A DNA stretch of 9,113 bases, taken from UBA11996 sp964394975. GTDB taxonomy: Bacteria > Chloroflexota > Dehalococcoidia > Lucifugimonadales > UBA826. The notes under the pieces were generated by a model. It was not told the origin of the DNA. It saw only the letters and a program-made list of their open reading frames with translations, and did not search any database. The stretch's first letter is position 1. Every line of letters begins with the position of its first letter. This document shows positions 6,555-9,113 of this stretch, piece by piece. Position numbers and translations under genes: made by a program. The stretch is from the NCBI GenBank assembly GCA_964394975.1, contig CAYMZR010000086.1, forward strand, positions 1-9,113. Direction: 5' to 3'.

Positions 6555-6734
6555 ATGGTTGATTACAGAGCTTGTCCAAAATGTCGTGGAGATATGCATA
6601 CTCGTCGAGATACTTTTGGCGATTTTAAAGAATGTATCCAGTGCGGATTCATGCAGGATTTAGAACTACAGCAAAAATCGGGCGCATTGGTTGCTGGAGA
6701 CGGCACCCAAAATAAAAAGGGTCAAGCGGCCTAA
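6555..6734 (+). CDS. Small four-cysteine zinc-ribbon protein
   Basis: A 59-residue protein. Two knuckles, CPKC (Cys7, Cys10) and CIQCG (Cys27, Cys30), separated by 16 residues, have the geometry of a zinc ribbon; the stretch between them includes RRDTFGDFKE. The last ~25 residues (after DLELQQ) are polar and probably disordered. Small zinc-ribbon proteins of this form (CP.C.GD ... GD...C.QCG) are, as I recall, common in Chloroflexota, with no assigned role; nucleic-acid or protein binding is the usual guess. ATG 6555 is the only start in reach. Its ribosome site is poor: only GTGGG, 9 nt upstream. It has its own candidate promoter 200 bp upstream and a hairpin terminator 21 bp downstream, so it looks monocistronic. 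The two intact CxxC pairs and codon usage make chance unlikely. Confidence 0.8.
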   Translation: MVDYRACPKCRGDMHTRRDTFGDFKECIQCGFMQDLELQQKSGALVAGDGTQNKKGQAA

Positions 6735-6755
6735 TTTGCATTTTGATAGAATTTT

Positions 6756-6782
6756 CTGTTTCATAAACATGAAGTAGTTTTT
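6756..6782 (+). terminator. Rho-independent terminator candidate after the zinc-ribbon gene
   Basis: Arms CTGTTTCAT (6756-6764) and ATGAAGTAG (6769-6777) pair over nine base pairs, two of them G-U, around the loop AAAC, and are followed directly by five T (6778-6782). It begins 21 nt after the stop codon. The stem is AT-rich, so strength is uncertain. Confidence 0.5.
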
Positions 6783-6885
6783 CGATCAGAAACCTGGGTA
6801 AAATTGCTCTGTTTTTATGTTATAAGACAGCTCTTATATAGTTTTGAGCCAAAAGTGATTTCAGTTGACGACGCTTCCATTGATA

Positions 6886-6914
6886 TTGACTGGTTATTGG
6901 TATATTAATAAAAT
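6886..6914 (+). promoter_or_regulatory. Sigma70-type promoter for the iscA-ygfZ pair
   Basis: TTGACT (6886-6891), 17-bp spacer and TAAAAT (6909-6914), each 5 of 6 to consensus. Initiation near 6921 gives a leader of about 83 nt. No IscR- or RirA-like palindrome was recognised around it. Confidence 0.55.
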
Positions 6915-6992
6915 CAACTTACTAGATTATTTTTGAATGCTACGTAATTTTTTAGCGCGGTTATGACGTATTGAAGATATTATGAAGATGTT

Positions 6993-6999
6993 GGGAGGT
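6993..6999 (+). promoter_or_regulatory. Strong ribosome binding site (GGGAGGT) for the A-type carrier gene
   Basis: GGGAGGT, with 5 nt between GGGAGG and ATG 7004. It is the longest match to the anti-Shine-Dalgarno sequence in the window and fixes the start. Confidence 0.7.
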
Positions 7000-7003
7000 C
7001 AAA

Positions 7004-7360
7004 ATGACAACTGCTCAAGGCCCGGTGCCACTTTCTATAGCGATTAGTGAAGAGGCGGCCCATCATGTAAAAGAATTTGCTGCTGCTGAGGGAAATCCGG
7101 AAGCCGACTTGAGGGTTGGAGTCAAAGGAGGAGGATGTTCTGGATTGACTTATATCTTGGAAATAGTAAGTGACGGCCCTAGAGAGACTGATAAGGTAAT
7201 AGATGAGAATGGGGTTCGACTTTTTGTTGATAAAAAGTCTTATGTATTTTTGGCCGGCACGATTCTTGAATATTCTGGTGGATTAAACGGAAAAGGGTTT
7301 GTTTTCAACAATCCCAACGCTAAGACTACATGCGGTTGCGGTACTTCATTTAGTGTGTAG
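7004..7360 (+). CDS. iscA: A-type iron-sulfur cluster carrier protein (IscA/ErpA/SufA family)
   Basis: Cytosolic carrier of 118 residues that holds and hands on Fe-S clusters during maturation of target enzymes. All three ligand cysteines of the family are present: Cys45 in KGGGCSGLTY and Cys110 and Cys112 in the C-terminal TTCGCGTSF. The body (residues ~10-105) has the usual order: an N-terminal segment SIAISEEAAHHVKEF, the LRVGVKGGGCSG strand, FVDKKSYVFLAGTILEYS and the FNNPNAKTTCGCG end. Length is normal for the family. IscA, ErpA and SufA cannot be separated on sequence alone, so the symbol is provisional. A promoter lies upstream and the YgfZ-like gene begins 12 bp downstream, a pairing that mirrors the ISCA-IBA57 partnership in mitochondrial [4Fe-4S] assembly. 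No iscS, iscU or suf genes are nearby. Confidence 0.93.
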   Translation: MTTAQGPVPLSIAISEEAAHHVKEFAAAEGNPEADLRVGVKGGGCSGLTYILEIVSDGPRETDKVIDENGVRLFVDKKSYVFLAGTILEYSGGLNGKGFVFNNPNAKTTCGCGTSFSV

Positions 7361-7372
7361 GTAGATTATTAC

Positions 7373-8272
7373 TTGAGTGAAAACCCTGTTTTTGTAGATC
7401 TAGTTGACTATTTCAGCAGGATAGATTTATACGGGGAAGATTCCTTGGATCTCCTTGATAGATTATCTACCAATAAACTTGAAAATCTTACAAAGCCGTA
7501 TATGGGCATGGGCTCGGTTTTGACTACAAATAAAGGTCGGATAATTGATCTTCTAAGTGTGAACCGACTTCCAGACAAAATTCTGCTGATTACCGCTAAA
7601 AAAGCAAAAAGAAAAGTCATCGAGTGGATTGAATTTTACACTATCATGGAGGACGTTTCGGTAGAAGACATTTCCGATAAAACATGCCATTTTCGGGTGA
7701 TAGGTGAAGGACGCGATGAGCTATTTCCAAGGATATCGGAACTTTCGCTACATGACTCTATGAGTTGTGAATTTGAAGGTGAATCAGTAATTGTAATAAA
7801 AGAGGAAATGGCTACTGTTCCATGCATAGATGTCATAGGGGCTTCAACTGTACGTTCTAAACTTGAAGATTTTTTCTCCCAAAGGTTTAATCACGTTAAT
7901 CTCGAAGAATTCAACCAATTGAGGTTGAAACTTGGTGTACCTTCATTTGGATTCGAGTTAACAGAAAAATTTAATCCACTTGAAGCAGGCTTAATCTCTC
8001 ATATTAGTTTTAACAAGGGCTGTTATATCGGCCAGGAAGTGGTCGCTAGGTTAGACACCTATGACAAAGTTCAACGAAAGCTTGTTAGATTAGCTTGGCA
8101 GGGAAATCTTGAGCAAAAAGAAATTACATGCAACGGCAAGCCAGTGGGTGTTGTAACTTCGGCAGAAAAAGGGATTGGATTGGGGTTTGTTCGAAACGCC
8201 TACGCAGAACTTGAAAAGGAATTAGACTGCGGTGATCGAACGATTGTGGTAAGAGAGATACTAGCTGGGTAG
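7373..8272 (+). CDS. ygfZ: YgfZ/IBA57-type folate-binding Fe-S cluster maturation protein (GcvT-like fold)
   Basis: A 299-residue relative of the glycine-cleavage T-protein lacking its enzymatic context; YgfZ and IBA57 use folate and act with A-type carriers to build [4Fe-4S] clusters. The signature NKGCYIGQE (214-222) contains the conserved Cys217. It is preceded by NPLEAGLISHISF and followed by VVARLDTYDKVQRKLVRL, both family landmarks. Near the N-terminus are VLTTNKGRIIDLLSV (~49-63) and RLSTNKLENL, matching the start of the GcvT-like domain. The C-terminal part (~235-295) has the small barrel with VGVVTSAEKGIGLGFV. TTG 7373 is the start: its N-terminus fits the family, and no better start lies between it and the iscA stop; only a weak AGGT-like site is upstream. 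It lies 12 bp behind iscA in the same frame. Its stop abuts the stop of the convergent fabL. Confidence 0.9.
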   Translation: MSENPVFVDLVDYFSRIDLYGEDSLDLLDRLSTNKLENLTKPYMGMGSVLTTNKGRIIDLLSVNRLPDKILLITAKKAKRKVIEWIEFYTIMEDVSVEDISDKTCHFRVIGEGRDELFPRISELSLHDSMSCEFEGESVIVIKEEMATVPCIDVIGASTVRSKLEDFFSQRFNHVNLEEFNQLRLKLGVPSFGFELTEKFNPLEAGLISHISFNKGCYIGQEVVARLDTYDKVQRKLVRLAWQGNLEQKEITCNGKPVGVVTSAEKGIGLGFVRNAYAELEKELDCGDRTIVVREILAG

Positions 8273-9043
8273 CTATAATTCTTTAGTTGGTAAAGGGGCA
8301 GGCAAAGTAACACCTCCGTCAACAACAATGACTTGACCTCTTATCATTGCCGCATCCTCGCTACACAAGAAGGCCGTCACTTTCGCTATGTCTGTTCCTG
8401 TTATTACCCTCCCGGCTAAAGTATTTTTTACAGCCGATACCATGTCTTTCTTGTTTGGAAAGGATTCCAAAGCATCCGTTTGAACGTATCCTCCTGACAC
8501 AGCATTAACATTAATGCCTTTATGAGCCAGTTCTACAGCCAAATATCTCGTAAGTGACTCAAGTGCTGCTTTAGATGTTCCCACTGATAGGTAATATGGC
8601 AGAACTTTTCTGGAACCTTCCGAAGTAATGTTCACAATGGATCCGCCATTTAACATTAATTTTGCTGCTTCGATCGAACACAACCACGGTGCTCTGGCAT
8701 TGATGTTCATTGCCCAATCCCAATGCTTTGGAGTTAATTCATCGACATTTCTCTGAACTCCAGAGGCTGCGTTGTTAACCAAAACATCCATTGTGTCGAA
8801 TTTTTCGGCGATTGACTGGAACATCTTCGATATCTGATCTGGTTCTGCTAGATGAGCACGTAATTTCAAACACTTAACACCCAAATCTTCTATCTCTTGT
8901 TGAGCTTTTTCGGCCGCATTGTGATTTCTAAAATAATTGAAGACTATGTCGTAGCCAAGGTTGCCGAATTCTAAGGCTATAGATTTTCCTATGCCTCTTG
9001 AACCACCTGTTATGAGTGCCACCTTATTTTGAACATTAGCCAT
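8273..9043 (-). CDS. fabL: Enoyl-ACP reductase III (FabL), NADPH-dependent SDR
   Basis: Reduces the trans-2,3 double bond of enoyl-ACP in the last step of the fatty-acid elongation cycle, in the cytosol. The 256 residues carry the cofactor loop TGGSRGIG (12-19), NNAASGV (90-96), THWDW-like KHWDWAMNIN (106-115), the catalytic Tyr151 and Lys158 spaced Y-x6-K in YLSVGTSKAALE, and INVNAVSGG (177-185) followed by DALESFPNKKD. The Y-x6-K spacing and these segments match Bacillus FabL, as I remember it, rather than FabG (Y-x3-K). MIRGQVIVVDGG (233-244) closes the fold; the tail (LPAPLPTKEL) is somewhat longer than usual. I chose ATG 9043 because the protein then starts at the SDR N-terminus and avoids overlap with the upstream gene. 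A GTG at 9091 is rejected. The only ribosome-like site, GAGG, is 13 nt away, so translation may be coupled to the upstream SDR. Confidence 0.88.
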   Translation of the reverse strand: MANVQNKVALITGGSRGIGKSIALEFGNLGYDIVFNYFRNHNAAEKAQQEIEDLGVKCLKLRAHLAEPDQISKMFQSIAEKFDTMDVLVNNAASGVQRNVDELTPKHWDWAMNINARAPWLCSIEAAKLMLNGGSIVNITSEGSRKVLPYYLSVGTSKAALESLTRYLAVELAHKGINVNAVSGGYVQTDALESFPNKKDMVSAVKNTLAGRVITGTDIAKVTAFLCSEDAAMIRGQVIVVDGGVTLPAPLPTKEL

Positions 9044-9065
9044 CGATAAATTTAGGCCTCGTTTG

Positions 9066-9113
9066 CTAGATAGCCATACCTCCATCCACACTGATTATTT
9101 GTCCAGTTATATA
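9066..9113 (-). CDS. C-terminal end of a second SDR oxidoreductase, continues beyond the window
   Basis: Reading the minus strand from the right edge gives YITGQIISVDGGMAI and a TAG stop at 9066-9068. The pattern TGQ...VDGG is the conserved end of short-chain dehydrogenases/reductases, so this is the 3' end of a paralogous gene directly upstream of fabL, with 22 bp between stop and ATG. It is in a different frame from fabL. A FabG-type ketoreductase would fit the context, but 15 residues cannot prove that. Confidence 0.75.
   Translation of the reverse strand, partial: YITGQIISVDGGMAI

Noticed and set aside
6821..6838. Inverted repeat TATAAGA/TCTTATA around CAGC as a terminator
   Set aside because: The 7-bp stem is almost entirely A/T and is followed only by TAGTTTT. 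A better terminator lies closer to the gene end at 6756-6782.
8273..9091. GTG at 9091 as the fabL start
   Set aside because: It would overlap the C-terminal codons of the upstream SDR in another frame, add 16 residues without SDR similarity, and place the cofactor loop too far from the N-terminus. ATG 9043 fits the family.
1..9113. Defence island, biosynthetic cluster, phage or insertion sequence
   Set aside because: No transposase, integrase, nuclease, toxin-antitoxin pair, terminal inverted repeats or modular synthase is present. Gene content is housekeeping and transport.

Overview
The window is ordinary-looking chromosomal DNA of a free-living bacterium. It is A+T-rich by eye and densely coded, with short gaps and frequent non-ATG starts. 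No rRNA, tRNA, CRISPR array, transposase or phage gene is visible. FabL-type enoyl reductase, paired oligopeptide-ABC ATPases, a NIPSNAP protein, tandem SDRs and a 59-residue four-cysteine zinc ribbon would fit an uncultured Chloroflexota-like lineage (for example the marine SAR202 group). That placement is a low-confidence inference from gene content.

Layout. Left block, + strand (3-1904, 1937-2728): a membrane-anchored protein whose outer part is fourteen ~39-residue beta-propeller repeats, followed 32 bp later by a class I SAM-dependent methyltransferase. The propeller gene is open at the left edge, so its true start probably lies outside. Middle block, - strand, read right to left (6247 to 2752): a NIPSNAP-family protein; then, after a 182-bp gap with a candidate promoter and a perfect 14-bp palindrome, dppD-like and dppF-like ATPases of a peptide/nickel-type ABC importer; then a TPR-repeat probable lipoprotein 15 bp behind dppF. 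The permeases and binding protein of this transporter are not in the window. Right block, + strand (6555-6734, 7004-7360, 7373-8272): a small zinc-ribbon protein with its own promoter and terminator, then an A-type iron-sulfur carrier and a YgfZ/IBA57-like folate-binding protein, which form a two-gene Fe-S cluster maturation operon. Right edge, - strand: fabL (enoyl-ACP reductase III), preceded by the last 15 codons of a second SDR gene that runs off the window.

The genes do not form one obvious pathway. The clearest functional units are the Fe-S pair, the two ABC ATPases and the SDR/FabL pair. I see no defence system, biosynthetic cluster or mobile element. The items most worth a second look are the shared cysteine-rich tail on both ABC ATPases, the 2 x 7 propeller architecture, the palindrome downstream of the likely dppD promoter, and the zinc-ribbon gene with its long leader.
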